In this document: in pieces, positions 7,054-16,685 of the stretch
How the letters are laid out: each line of letters begins with the position of its first letter
Position numbering within the stretch: the stretch's first letter is position 1
Source: an uncultured Campylobacter sp.
GTDB lineage: Bacteria > Campylobacterota > Campylobacteria > Campylobacterales > Campylobacteraceae
NCBI RefSeq assembly: GCF_905373215.1
Contig: NZ_CAJPRT010000014.1
Location: 1-56,063, forward strand
DNA: 56,063 nucleotides
Direction: 5' to 3'
Notes under the pieces: model-generated
The model's database searches: none
What the model saw: the letters and a program-made list of their open reading frames with translations, nothing else
Told to the model about the DNA's origin: nothing
Made by a program: the position numbers and the translations under genes

Positions 7054-9380
7054 TAATAACGAGAAATTGGCTACAGGACTGGATCGACGTAAAAGAAATT
7101 TCAAGTGAGAAGCTGGCCGCTACGCTAAATTCCATCGGTCTTGAGATCGACGCGCACGATAAAATTTCACTTCCTAAAGGCGTCGTAGTAGGGCTCGTAA
7201 AAAGCAAACATCGCCACGAAAATTCCGATCATCTAAACGTTTGCGAGGTTGATGTCGGTAAGCAGAGCTTGCAGATCGTCTGCGGCGCGAAAAATGTCGA
7301 GGCAGGGCAATACGTCGCGGTTAGCCTAATCGGTGCCGTGCTTCCTAGTGGACTTGAGATAAAGCCCGCCAAACTTCGCGGCGTGGAGAGCTTTGGCATG
7401 ATCTGCTCGGCAACCGAGCTTGGGCTTGCCAAGACGAATGACGGCATTATGGTGCTTGATAGCAGCATCGGCGAGCTCGTGCTCGGTAAGGAGCTGCGCG
7501 AGTATGAAATTTTTAATGATGATCTTATCGAGATCGAGCTTACCGCTAATCGCGGCGACTGCCTTAGCATCTTAGGCATAGCGCGCGATCTGGGCGCGGC
7601 ACTTGATCTGCCGCTAAAGGAAAAGCACGAGTTTGAAGATGCCGACGGAGCGCCTGGTATCGGTAGAATTTTAAGCGTGCGTGCAAGTGATGAGGTAAGC
7701 GCTAAATTTGCTTTTCGAGCTTACGAGATCAAAGGCGAGCTGAAGTTAAATTTAAAGCAGACCTTGCGTCTTGCAAGCGTTGGTATTTTGCAAAGCTGCG
7801 CGGTGCAAAATTTCATCAACTACGCTACTCACTCTACTGGAGTATTGCTGCGCGCTTATGATTTTGAAAAGATCGCTTCCGCAGATGGCAAGGTAGCACT
7901 TGACATAAAGCCTATGCCAAACGGCGAGTTCGGCGTTTATGCGGGCAAGAGACTGCTTAGCGTAGCAGGGATTTGCCAAGACGCAGAGCTAAAGGCGTGT
8001 TGCAGTAGCAAAGTGGTGCTATTAGAGGCAAACTACACCGCGCCACTAATTATCGCCAAAGCAGTAAACGAAAACAAAAGCCTAAAAGGCGACGAGCATG
8101 TGTATCGCTCAAGTAGAGGCAGCGAGCCAAAGCTTAGGCTGGGGCTAGATCTGCTATTTAGATTGCTACTTAAAAATAAAGCCGTGAGCCTATATGCGGG
8201 CACACAAAAGATTTCAAACGCTTCAGAGCCGCTTATCGTGGGCTTTAGCGAAAAAGAGATAAACTCAATGATCGGCGCGCAAATTGCGCGCGATAAGATC
8301 GTAAAAATTTTAAAAAGGCTGGGCTTTGATGTGGGCGTCGAAGCCGATCTAATCACCGCCAAGGTGCCGCCTTTCCGCCACGATATCGTAAATTCTCACG
8401 ACGTGTGCGAGGAGATAGTGCGTATCGTGGGCATAGACAATATCGCTGCCGCGCCGCTAAGCTTCTATGAAAAAAACCGCCTAAACGATACCTACGTAAA
8501 TTTGCAAAACGGGCGTAAGCTTCGCAACAAGGCGGCAGCAGTAGGATTTTTCGAGTGCGTACATTATGTATTTGACGATGGCAAGGCGCTAGAAAGCTTA
8601 GGCTTTAAGCCGTGCAAGGTTAAAATTTTAAATCCGATCAATGGCGAGCTGGACGCGCTAAGACCGACGCTGATTAATCATCTGCTAGAATCTGCTGAGC
8701 GAAATTTAAAGAATTCCCGCAGAAGCGTCAAGCTTTTTGAGCTAGGAGAGGTGTTTGATGCGGACGGCTCGCAGAGCCTAAGGCTGGGCTTTATAGCTAG
8801 CGGACTAAAAGCCGAGCCCTCTATCGCGGCCGGCGCAAAACCCGCTGCGGTGGATTTTTTGTATTTTGCAAATTTAATCCAAAGCGTCATCGGTAAATTT
8901 AAGGTCAGGCTGCCCGGCGAAAATTTGAAATTTTTAAGCGAATTCGAGCAGGCGCAGATCGAGCAGGGCGGCGAGATAGTGGGCTTTATCGGGCGCGTGG
9001 ATTACGCCGTAGAAGCAGGGCGCGATCTGGATAAAAGCTATCTGTGCGAGATCGATTTTTCCAAGCTTAAATTTGAAAATATCGTAGCGGACGTTTATTC
9101 GAAATTTCCTAGCGTATCGCGCGATCTAAGCATTTTGGTGCCTAGCGGAATGCGCTTCGAGCAGATCAAAGAGTGTATAGACGCCCTTAAAATCGAGGCG
9201 CTAAAGGAGCTTATCCCAAGCGATCTTTATAGCGACGAAAGCCTGGGCGATTCAAAGAGCCTGACGATCAGACTTGTATTTCAAGACCTTCAAAAAACGC
9301 TCTGCGATGAGGAAGTGGCGGGCTTTACCGATAAAATTTTAGCCGCGCTTAGCAGCGAGCTGGGACTTGGGCTGCGATGA
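7050..9380 (+). CDS. pheT: Phenylalanyl-tRNA synthetase beta subunit
   Basis: 776 residues, typical. Domains in order are the OB-fold tRNA-binding domain (about 35-150, with GVVVGLVKSKHRHENSDHLN), the B3/B4 editing domain (about 200-385), the B5 domain (about 395-470), a catalytic-like core, and the C-terminal FDX-ACB anticodon-binding domain (from about 685, KFPSVSRDLSILVP). It forms the alpha2-beta2 enzyme with PheS and edits tyrosine mischarged on tRNA-Phe. It overlaps pheS at its start and aroA at its end, each by ATGA, in a compact operon. Confidence 0.97.
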   Translation: MIITRNWLQDWIDVKEISSEKLAATLNSIGLEIDAHDKISLPKGVVVGLVKSKHRHENSDHLNVCEVDVGKQSLQIVCGAKNVEAGQYVAVSLIGAVLPSGLEIKPAKLRGVESFGMICSATELGLAKTNDGIMVLDSSIGELVLGKELREYEIFNDDLIEIELTANRGDCLSILGIARDLGAALDLPLKEKHEFEDADGAPGIGRILSVRASDEVSAKFAFRAYEIKGELKLNLKQTLRLASVGILQSCAVQNFINYATHSTGVLLRAYDFEKIASADGKVALDIKPMPNGEFGVYAGKRLLSVAGICQDAELKACCSSKVVLLEANYTAPLIIAKAVNENKSLKGDEHVYRSSRGSEPKLRLGLDLLFRLLLKNKAVSLYAGTQKISNASEPLIVGFSEKEINSMIGAQIARDKIVKILKRLGFDVGVEADLITAKVPPFRHDIVNSHDVCEEIVRIVGIDNIAAAPLSFYEKNRLNDTYVNLQNGRKLRNKAAAVGFFECVHYVFDDGKALESLGFKPCKVKILNPINGELDALRPTLINHLLESAERNLKNSRRSVKLFELGEVFDADGSQSLRLGFIASGLKAEPSIAAGAKPAAVDFLYFANLIQSVIGKFKVRLPGENLKFLSEFEQAQIEQGGEIVGFIGRVDYAVEAGRDLDKSYLCEIDFSKLKFENIVADVYSKFPSVSRDLSILVPSGMRFEQIKECIDALKIEALKELIPSDLYSDESLGDSKSLTIRLVFQDLQKTLCDEEVAGFTDKILAALSSELGLGLR

Positions 9381-10651
9381 GAATTTTTGCGCAAGCGGGC
9401 CCTTTGCGGGCAGAGATTTCAAACATCGCAGCGGATAAATCGATCTCGCACCGTGCGGCGATCTTTTCGCTGCTAGCGGAGGGGACGAGCAAAATTTCAA
9501 ACTATTTAGCCGCCGAGGATACGCTAAATACGCTAAAGATCGTGGAGCTTTTGGGCGCTAGTGTACAGCGCGTAGAGGGCGAAATTCTGATCACTCCGCC
9601 GGAGGTTATCAAAGAGCCTAATGTCCCGCTTGATTGCGGTAACTCGGGCACCGCTATGCGACTATTTATGGGTTTTTTGGCGGGACGAGAGGGCTTTTTC
9701 GTGCTGTGCGGCGATCGCTATCTAAGCGAGCGTCCGATGAGGCGCGTTGCGGATCCGCTTTGCAAGGTGGGCGCTAAAATTTACGGACGAGCAGGCGGCG
9801 AAAAGGCGCCTATTGCGGTGCTCGGGCAAAAGCTCGGGTATTTTGAATACGCGAGTAAAATTGCGTCCGCGCAGGTAAAGACCGCTCTCATTTTAGCGGC
9901 CTTGCGCGGCAGCGGGTGTAAATTTAGCGAGCCCGAGCTTAGCCGCGATCATAGCGAGCGGATGCTAAAAGCAATGGGCGCGCAAATTTCGCGAAACGGC
10001 CTTGCGATCGAAGTCGCACCGCTTAGCTCGCTGCTTAAACCGCTTGAAATTTTTATTCCAAACGACCCCAGCTCGGCATTTTTCTTCGCCGTCGCCGCAG
10101 CGATAATCCCGGGCTCGCGCATCGTGCTAAAAAATATGCTGCTAAACAAAACTCGCATAGAGGCGTATGAAATTTTAAAACGCATGGGCGCCGAGGTAAA
10201 ATTTCATAAAACGAGCGAAATTTACGAGCAGATCGGAGATATAGAGGTCGCTTACGCGCCGCTTCACGCCGTAGAGGTGAGCGAAAATATCTCGTGGCTG
10301 ATAGACGAGGCGCCTGCGCTTGCGATCGCCTTTGCCTGTGCACAGGGAAGTAGCGTGCTTAGAAATGCCGCCGAGCTGCGCGTGAAGGAGTGCGACCGCA
10401 TAAAGGTAACCTGCGAAGGGCTTCGCGCCTGCGGTATTAAGGCGCGCGAGCTACAGGACGGCTGGCAGATCGAAGGTGGCGAGGCGAACGCGGCGATCAT
10501 CACGCCGTGCGGCGACCATCGTATCGCGATGAGTTTTGCGATTTTGGGCTTAAGATCGGGGATGATCGTCGAGGATAGCGATTGTATCGCGACGTCGTTT
10601 CCGAACTTCGCCGCGATTTTAAGACAGATCGGAGCCGGTGTTGAAGATTGA
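9377..10651 (+). CDS. aroA: 3-phosphoshikimate 1-carboxyvinyltransferase (EPSP synthase)
   Basis: 424 residues. It catalyses the sixth step of the shikimate pathway, joining phosphoenolpyruvate to shikimate-3-phosphate. Signature segments are ADKSISHRAAIFSLLAEG near the start, LDCGNSGTAMRLFMG (about 87-101), SERPMRRVADPL, and the late CGDHRIAMSFAILGLRSG. It begins within the pheT stop (ATGA) and its 3' end overlaps the start of ispH, continuing the operon. Nothing looks unusual. Confidence 0.97.
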   Translation: MRIFAQAGPLRAEISNIAADKSISHRAAIFSLLAEGTSKISNYLAAEDTLNTLKIVELLGASVQRVEGEILITPPEVIKEPNVPLDCGNSGTAMRLFMGFLAGREGFFVLCGDRYLSERPMRRVADPLCKVGAKIYGRAGGEKAPIAVLGQKLGYFEYASKIASAQVKTALILAALRGSGCKFSEPELSRDHSERMLKAMGAQISRNGLAIEVAPLSSLLKPLEIFIPNDPSSAFFFAVAAAIIPGSRIVLKNMLLNKTRIEAYEILKRMGAEVKFHKTSEIYEQIGDIEVAYAPLHAVEVSENISWLIDEAPALAIAFACAQGSSVLRNAAELRVKECDRIKVTCEGLRACGIKARELQDGWQIEGGEANAAIITPCGDHRIAMSFAILGLRSGMIVEDSDCIATSFPNFAAILRQIGAGVED

Positions 10652-11477
10652 GATGGCCAAAAGCTACGGCTTTTGCTTTGGCGTCAAGCGTGCGATCAAG
10701 ATCGCAGAAAGCGCCGGCGAGGCGGCTACGATAGGCGAACTCATACATAACGCCGAAGAGATCAATAGGCTAAGGCAAAATTTCGGCGTCAAAACCCTGG
10801 GGGGCGTTAGCGAGATCAAGGACGAGCAAAAGCTCATCATCCGCACGCACGGCATCCAAAAGGACGATCTGCAAAACCTAAAAGCGCAAAACAAGCAGCT
10901 CATCGACGCTACCTGCCCTTTCGTAACCAAGCCGCAGCAGATCGTAGAAAAGATGAGCGCGGAAGGCTATGATATCGTAATCTTCGGCGATAAAAATCAT
11001 CCCGAGGTAAAGGGTGTGAAATCCTACGCAAAATCACGCGTATTCGTGATCATGGATACGAAGGAACTGCAAGACGTCAAGCTCGGCTCGCGCGTCGCGC
11101 TCGTTTCACAGACTACGAAAAAGATAGAAAGCTTTACTAAAATCGCGGATTTTTTGATACAGCGCGCAAGGGAGCTGAGAATTTTTAATACGATTTGCAA
11201 TGCGACGCTGGAAAATCAAGAGGCTGTAAAAAGCCTGTCACAAAAGGCCGACGTGATGATAATCGTAGGCGGGAAAAATTCCTCCAACACCAAGCAGCTT
11301 TTTTTAATTTCACAAAATTTTTGCAAAGACAGCTACCTCATAGAAAACGAAAGCGAGCTTGAACGCTCGTGGTTTGAAAACAAAAGCCTCTGCGGCATCT
11401 CCGCAGGAGCTAGCACGCCTGATTGGATCATCAAAAAAGTAGTGGCGCGAATCGAAAATTTAACGCGGAATTTATAA
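10641..11477 (+). CDS. ispH: 4-hydroxy-3-methylbut-2-enyl diphosphate reductase
   Basis: About 278 residues. IspH makes IPP and DMAPP in the last step of the MEP isoprenoid pathway using a 4Fe-4S cluster. I prefer the TTG at 10641, giving MKIEMAKSYGFCFGVKRA; a GGAG at 10631-10634 is six bases upstream, too close to the in-frame GTG at 10638. With this start the three cluster ligands are the Cys of GFCFG (C12), of DATCPF (about C96) and of TICNATLENQ (about C197), as in the E. coli enzyme. The start overlaps the aroA end by 11 bases. Confidence 0.95.
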   Translation: MKIEMAKSYGFCFGVKRAIKIAESAGEAATIGELIHNAEEINRLRQNFGVKTLGGVSEIKDEQKLIIRTHGIQKDDLQNLKAQNKQLIDATCPFVTKPQQIVEKMSAEGYDIVIFGDKNHPEVKGVKSYAKSRVFVIMDTKELQDVKLGSRVALVSQTTKKIESFTKIADFLIQRARELRIFNTICNATLENQEAVKSLSQKADVMIIVGGKNSSNTKQLFLISQNFCKDSYLIENESELERSWFENKSLCGISAGASTPDWIIKKVVARIENLTRNL

Positions 11478-11532
11478 GCTCTCTTATCAAATTTACTCTT
11501 AGAAATTTATCAAATCGAAAGCAAATTTTGGC

Positions 11533-11538
11533 TAGAAT
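11533..11538 (+). promoter_or_regulatory. Candidate -10 box for rpsA
   Basis: TAGAAT about 50 bases before the rpsA ATG, with an AAAGGA ribosome site just before the start. The 112-bp gap after ispH suggests rpsA has its own promoter. Confidence 0.35.
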
Positions 11539-11589
11539 CGCGCATTTTAGTTCTTTTCAAAAAAGCACAAATAAATTTAAAGGAAGCAT

Positions 11590-13257
11590 ATGGCTGAGGT
11601 GAACGAGAAGGTTCAAAACCACGCAGAGGAAGATTTTGCGACATTGTTAGAGGAGTATGACGCCGGGAAGTCTCGCGACGAGGTCGTCACAGGTAAGGTT
11701 ATCGCCCTTAAAGACGGCGAGGTTTTTATAGACGTAGGCAGGAAGTCGGAGGGCATTTTAGACGCCGCCGAGGTTAGCGACGAGCAAGGAAACCCGCAGG
11801 TTAATGTAGGAGATGACATCAAAGTCGCTATTATCGGAAGCAGAGGCGGTCGCCCGGTCGTATCGTATAAAAAGGCCCTAAAGAAGGAAAAAGTAAAGGC
11901 GTTCATCGACTCCTATGATGAAAACGCAGAGAATGTTTATGACGTTAAAATTCTATCGTTTAATAAGGGCGGTTTCGTTTGTACTAACGCAGATGATGTG
12001 GAATTTTTTATGCCTCGCTCGCAAAGCGCGCTTAAAAACCCAAATGGCGCTGTCGGTAAAAATTTCAAAGTAAAGATCATCAAGGTCGATAGAGATGAAC
12101 AAAGCATCGTAGTATCGCGCAAGAAGCTACTTGATGAGGATCGCAAAGCAAGCAAAGAGGCGATCGAGAAAGTAATCGCTACCGAGGGCATCATCGAAGG
12201 CGTCGTCAAAAAGATCACCACCTACGGTATGTTCGTAGACGTAGGCGGCGTTGACGGACTCGTGCACTACAGCGAAATTTCATACAAAGGCCCGGTAAAT
12301 CCAAGCTCGCTCTACAAAGAGGGCGATAAGGTTCCGGTTAAAGTTATCAAATACGACAACGATAAAAAGCATCTCTCTCTTTCGATAAAAGAGGCGATGC
12401 CCGATCCTTGGAACGAGATCAAAGATAGCCTGGAAGTGGGCGATACTATCCGCGTAAAAGTAAGTAATATCGAGCCTTACGGCGCGTTTGTCGATCTTGG
12501 CAACGACATCGAGGGCTTTTTGCATATCAGCGAAATTTCATGGGATAAAAATATCAAAAATCCGAAAGATTTCATCAGCGAGGGCGAGGAGCTCGACGTC
12601 GAGGTCGTAGAGATCAACCCTAGCGAGCGCAGATTGCGCGTAAGCCTTAAAAATTTACTTACAAAGCCGTTCGACGAGTTTGTCGCTAAGCATAAAGTAG
12701 GCGACGTGCTAAAAGGCAGCGTCACTACGATTACAAATTTCGGCGCGTTTGTGAGGATCGACGGCGTAGAGGGGCTTTTGCATAACGAAGACGCTTCGTG
12801 GGATCGCGGCGAGAAGTGCAAAAATTTATTCAAAGTGGGCGACGAGATCGAGGTTAAGATCATCAAGATCGACAAAGACACTCAAAAAATTTCTCTAAAC
12901 CACAAAGAGCTCGGCGATAGCCCGATTAGCGAGTTTGCCAAGAGTCACAATCAAGGCGATGTCGTAAAAGGCAAGATCCGCGATATTAAAGAGTTCGGAA
13001 TTTTTGTCGAGCTTGGAGGCGGTATCGACGCGCTTATTCGTAAGGAAGATCTTGGCAACGTAAGCGTAGATAGCCTAAAAGTAGGCGACGAGATCGAGGC
13101 TGCGATCGCTTTCATCGATGAGAAGAAAAACAGAATCCGCCTAAGCGTGCGTAGGCTAGCTCATCAGAAGGAGCGCGAGGCGCTAAATGAGATCAATAGC
13201 AACGACGACGAGAAGCAAAGCCTAGGGGATCTAATCAAAGATCAACTAAATAAATAA
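11590..13257 (+). CDS. rpsA: 30S ribosomal protein S1
   Basis: 555 residues with repeated S1 RNA-binding domains, visible as recurring GxVxxIxxxGxFVxLG motifs (KITTYGMFVDVGG, NIEPYGAFVDLGN, TITNFGAFVRIDG, DIKEFGIFVELGG). S1 brings mRNA to the 30S subunit and helps unfold it. The length is that of a six-domain S1. The acidic and lysine-rich ends are typical. It lies after the pheS-ispH run with its own leader, and a strong hairpin follows its stop. Confidence 0.97.
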   Translation: MAEVNEKVQNHAEEDFATLLEEYDAGKSRDEVVTGKVIALKDGEVFIDVGRKSEGILDAAEVSDEQGNPQVNVGDDIKVAIIGSRGGRPVVSYKKALKKEKVKAFIDSYDENAENVYDVKILSFNKGGFVCTNADDVEFFMPRSQSALKNPNGAVGKNFKVKIIKVDRDEQSIVVSRKKLLDEDRKASKEAIEKVIATEGIIEGVVKKITTYGMFVDVGGVDGLVHYSEISYKGPVNPSSLYKEGDKVPVKVIKYDNDKKHLSLSIKEAMPDPWNEIKDSLEVGDTIRVKVSNIEPYGAFVDLGNDIEGFLHISEISWDKNIKNPKDFISEGEELDVEVVEINPSERRLRVSLKNLLTKPFDEFVAKHKVGDVLKGSVTTITNFGAFVRIDGVEGLLHNEDASWDRGEKCKNLFKVGDEIEVKIIKIDKDTQKISLNHKELGDSPISEFAKSHNQGDVVKGKIRDIKEFGIFVELGGGIDALIRKEDLGNVSVDSLKVGDEIEAAIAFIDEKKNRIRLSVRRLAHQKEREALNEINSNDDEKQSLGDLIKDQLNK

Positions 13258-13265
13258 AACTCTTT

Positions 13266-13289
13266 CCGCAAGGCATCCCCGCCTTGCGG
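13266..13289 (+). terminator. Hairpin between rpsA and serA
   Basis: Nine-bp perfect stem CCGCAAGGC/GCCTTGCGG with a six-base loop, nine bases after the rpsA stop. There is no clear T-run, so it may attenuate rather than stop transcription into serA. Confidence 0.55.
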
Positions 13290-13313
13290 ACCTACTTCAA
13301 AAGGTTAAATTTA

Positions 13314-14891
13314 ATGAAAACTATCATAGTCTGCGACGCAATCCACAAAATCGGTTTTGATATGCTTAAGCAAGAATCGGACGTTAAAGTAATCGACGCT
13401 ACGAACGTGCCAAAGAGCGAGCTTTACGGAATTTTAGGCGATGCAGACGTCGCGATTACCAGAAGCTCTACGGCGGTGGATGAGAAATTCCTTGGCGCCG
13501 GCACCAAGCTAAAAGCGATCGTGCGTGCTGGCGTGGGCGTCGATAACTGCGACATCGATGGCTGCTCCAAACGCGGCATTATTTTGATGAACGTACCTAC
13601 GGCAAACACCATCGCCGCGGTCGAAATGACCATGTGTCATCTGCTGAATGCTGCGCGCAAATATGTAAATTCCTGCAACGATCTGAAAATTAATAGAATT
13701 TGGAAGCGCGAGAAATGGTATGGTACCGAGCTTTATAAAAAGAGCCTCGGCATCATCGGCTTTGGAAATATCGGTTCGCGCGTGGGGGTTCGCGCGCTTG
13801 CGTTTGGGATGAACGTCATCGCCTATGATCCCTATATCGAGCCTGAGAAGGCCACGAAGCTCGGTGTAAAATATACGAAAAATTTCGACGAAATTTTATC
13901 TTGCGACTTCATCACGATCCATACGCCGAAAAATCAAGAGACGATAAATATGATAGGCGAGCCGCAAATAGCGAAGATGAAATACGGCGTGCGCCTAATA
14001 AACTGCGCCAGAGGCGGGCTATATAATGAAAAAGCGCTCGCAAACAATCTACGCAGCGGCAAGATCGCGTATCTCGGCATAGACGTTTTCGATAAGGAGC
14101 CTGCGACCGATCACGAGCTTTTGGATATCGAAAATTTAAGTGCGACTCCGCATCTTGGAGCAAATACGCTCGAATCGCAAAGCAATATCGCCCGGGAAGC
14201 CGCAGAGCAGGCGATCAGCGCCGCGCGCGGCTTAAACTATCCAAACGCTTTAAATTTGCCGCTTAAGCTCGAGGATCTGCCACGCGGTATCGAGCCGTAT
14301 ATAAATTTGGTCTCCAAAATGGCCTATCTTGCGGCGCAGATCAACAAAGGTCCGATCAAATCGATTCGCATCGAGGGCAGCGGCGAGGTGGTGCAGTATC
14401 TAAAATCGATGCTCGTTTTTGCCATCGTCGGCGCACTACACGATTCTTTGGGCGACTCGCTAAATTACGTCAACGCTAAATTTCTTGCCGACGAAAAGGG
14501 GATTGAGACGAGCTTCGGCGAGCTTGCGCGAAGTGTTTATAAAAGCGAGATCTCGGTTAAGGTTACGACCGACAAAGCGATCTCAAATGTCGCGGGTACC
14601 GTCTTTGACGGAAGCGAGGAGCGCATCGTAAATATCGGCGGATTTAAGACCGATTTTAAGCCGAAAGGCAAGATGATAATCTTTAAAAACACCGACGTGC
14701 CGGGCGTTATCAAATCCGTAAGCACGATCCTAGCCGACGAAAACATCAATATCGCAGATTTTCGCCTAGGCAGAGGCGAGGAGGGGGACGCTTTGGCGGT
14801 TATTTTGGTCGATTCCGAAGTGCAAAAAAGCACGCTCGATAAGCTGGCGGCGCTTCAAACCTGCCTAATGGTGCGCTACGCGGCGCTTTAA
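13314..14891 (+). CDS. serA: D-3-phosphoglycerate dehydrogenase
   Basis: 525 residues. It oxidises 3-phosphoglycerate with NAD+, the first step of serine biosynthesis. I use ATG 13314 with an AAAGG site upstream; the open frame extends 10 codons further to a TTG inside the hairpin, which is unlikely. Domains are a substrate/NAD core (about 1-310) with GIIGFGNIGSRVGVRALAFG as the dinucleotide motif and catalytic His in ATPHLGANT, an intervening domain, and a C-terminal ACT domain (about 455-525, NTDVPGVIKSVSTILADE) that usually senses serine. Length fits the long SerA class. Confidence 0.95.
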   Translation: MKTIIVCDAIHKIGFDMLKQESDVKVIDATNVPKSELYGILGDADVAITRSSTAVDEKFLGAGTKLKAIVRAGVGVDNCDIDGCSKRGIILMNVPTANTIAAVEMTMCHLLNAARKYVNSCNDLKINRIWKREKWYGTELYKKSLGIIGFGNIGSRVGVRALAFGMNVIAYDPYIEPEKATKLGVKYTKNFDEILSCDFITIHTPKNQETINMIGEPQIAKMKYGVRLINCARGGLYNEKALANNLRSGKIAYLGIDVFDKEPATDHELLDIENLSATPHLGANTLESQSNIAREAAEQAISAARGLNYPNALNLPLKLEDLPRGIEPYINLVSKMAYLAAQINKGPIKSIRIEGSGEVVQYLKSMLVFAIVGALHDSLGDSLNYVNAKFLADEKGIETSFGELARSVYKSEISVKVTTDKAISNVAGTVFDGSEERIVNIGGFKTDFKPKGKMIIFKNTDVPGVIKSVSTILADENINIADFRLGRGEEGDALAVILVDSEVQKSTLDKLAALQTCLMVRYAAL

Positions 14892-15492
14892 TCTTTTTCC
14901 GCTTAGGAGGCGGAATTTTAAATTTCGCCTCTCCCAAATTCTTTAATAATTTAAATTTACAATCCAGCCTACGACAGCGTTTGATGAGGCGACGCGGGAA
15001 CGCGCGGCGAGGATTTTGGCGGAACTTGCCGTACGTACAGAGCCGGCGCTTGAGGTACGTTGCGGCATGCGTCCGGGCAGATACCTTTTAGCGTGCGGCT
15101 TTTGTAAGCGCCGCACGCTCTAAATTTAACTCTCGTCGCGGACTTGTTTTTAAATTTAAATTTCGTCCTTGCATATCTGCTTTTAAATTTCATCATCTCA
15201 GTGCTGCCGATTAAATTTTGCCGCTATGCGGGTTTGGCACTAAAAGCCAGAGGCTGCGATGCGAAACGCGGTAAAATTTTATAAATTTTTAGACACGGAG
15301 GGTGCTTTTGCCTCAAATTTATTTGCGGCAGGCGTTTCATTTCTTTGATCGTATCGCTCGTTTAAATTTCAGGCAGTTGCCGAGAGATCGCACTGCTGAT
15401 TAAATTTTACGTTTTGCCGAAATTGCGCTTCTGTGAAAATTCCGCCCGGCCTAAATTTAGTCGATGCAAAATTTCAGCCGCAATGCGCCCTG
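14892..15492. other. 601-bp intergenic region
   Basis: Between convergent serA and the DUF3137 gene. Only the weak serA hairpin and scattered RAATTY words are visible. Confidence 0.6.
14907..14931 (+). terminator. Weak hairpin after serA
   Basis: GAGGCG/CGCCTC stem around a 13-base AT loop, 16 bases after the serA stop. A modest terminator candidate. Confidence 0.4.
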
Positions 15493-16443
15493 CTAATTTG
15501 TGAGTTTAAGTGTTTCGATTAGGCTTAAAATTTTGCGGATCTGCGTTTGGTATTCGCGCGCGAGCTCTATGCTAGCGGGCCTATCAAAAAGCGTAGTTTC
15601 GAAAAGATCGGGCGCGCCTTTTAAAAATAGATATAAGCGCTCATCCATAAATACCGCGCTAAGGTCGAACTCGCCACTCGTTTCGCGATTTATTTCGAGC
15701 AGACGCTCCATAAATGCGGGCGTTAGCAGATAGCGCGCTTCTACTTTGTCATCCGCAAACACGCGAAAATCGCGCATAAAATCCACATCGTCCATCATCT
15801 CTTTTTCGCCGAAGATCTTGGCGTTTAGCTCCTTGCTTACCACTATCGTTTTGCCCGAGGTTTTTTTCGCGAGCTCGCAGATCAGTACGTTGCCGTCAAA
15901 GTCCATATAGTTATCGTAGAATATTTTGATCAACATAATCGCCGCCATGAGCGGATTATCCGTTCCCATATAAAACCTACCATTACTATGTACCTCGCTG
16001 AGACTAAATTTAATCCCGCAGTGCGCGCCCGTAATCCGATCCTCGCTTTTGATCTTAGATTTCCTATAAATTCTAAATTTTTGAAATTCCTCTTCTTGCA
16101 TGCCGGTATATGGATCGTATTTTAAACCGGCATCTATATCGTTTATTACGGCGCGGACGAATATCTCTTTGTAAAATTTATAGTAGTGAATTTCCGCTTC
16201 GCTTTCTTGACTGGCGCAATGCATAAGAAATATCCAAAAGATCGGAAAAAAGATCAGGGCGCCCAAAAATTCGGCAATTTCTATAGAGGGAGTGTCTGCT
16301 TTAACGCCGTCTAGAAACACTAATACGAACAGGACCGCAAAAAAGGCGGCTATACTGAGGTAGTAATATCTATTAAAAACTCTAGCGCACGCTTTTTGCT
16401 CGATTAAAGTCTGCGAAATAGCATCTTGCAAAGAAGGCGACAT
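15493..16443 (-). CDS. DUF3137 membrane protein
   Basis: 316 residues. Two membrane segments lie near the N-terminus (about residues 27-47 and 58-76), followed by a soluble domain. The latter matches the DUF3137 pattern as I remember it: FYKEIFVRAVINDID, LKYDPYTGM, EDRITGAHCGIKFSLSEVH, and DDKVEARYLLTPAFMERLLEI. Function of the family is not established. An AAGGAT site precedes the ATG. It stands alone between serA and the metal-uptake locus, with 242 bp separating it from the latter, so it is probably monocistronic. Confidence 0.8.
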   Translation of the reverse strand: MSPSLQDAISQTLIEQKACARVFNRYYYLSIAAFFAVLFVLVFLDGVKADTPSIEIAEFLGALIFFPIFWIFLMHCASQESEAEIHYYKFYKEIFVRAVINDIDAGLKYDPYTGMQEEEFQKFRIYRKSKIKSEDRITGAHCGIKFSLSEVHSNGRFYMGTDNPLMAAIMLIKIFYDNYMDFDGNVLICELAKKTSGKTIVVSKELNAKIFGEKEMMDDVDFMRDFRVFADDKVEARYLLTPAFMERLLEINRETSGEFDLSAVFMDERLYLFLKGAPDLFETTLFDRPASIELAREYQTQIRKILSLIETLKLTN

Positions 16444-16685
16444 ATCTATCCTTGAGAAAAATTTCGCCCGTATTGTAGCGAAATTTAACGTGATTTATAA
16501 AGAGCGAATTCCGCCGCTTAATGAATAGTCGGGATCGAAATTTAATTTACGCGGGTCCGTGCGGCGTAAAATTTTAAAATCCTACTCTTTGAAATTAGAT
16601 CCGCACTGGATTTAAAATTTAACGCATTGCATAAACTTATATTTCACGCGAGCCGCTTTCTAAAATTTGCATTAAAACCTTGCGA

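Noticed and set aside
13284..13313. N-terminal extension of SerA
   Set aside because: The TTG lies in the rpsA hairpin and the family start fits ATG 13314.
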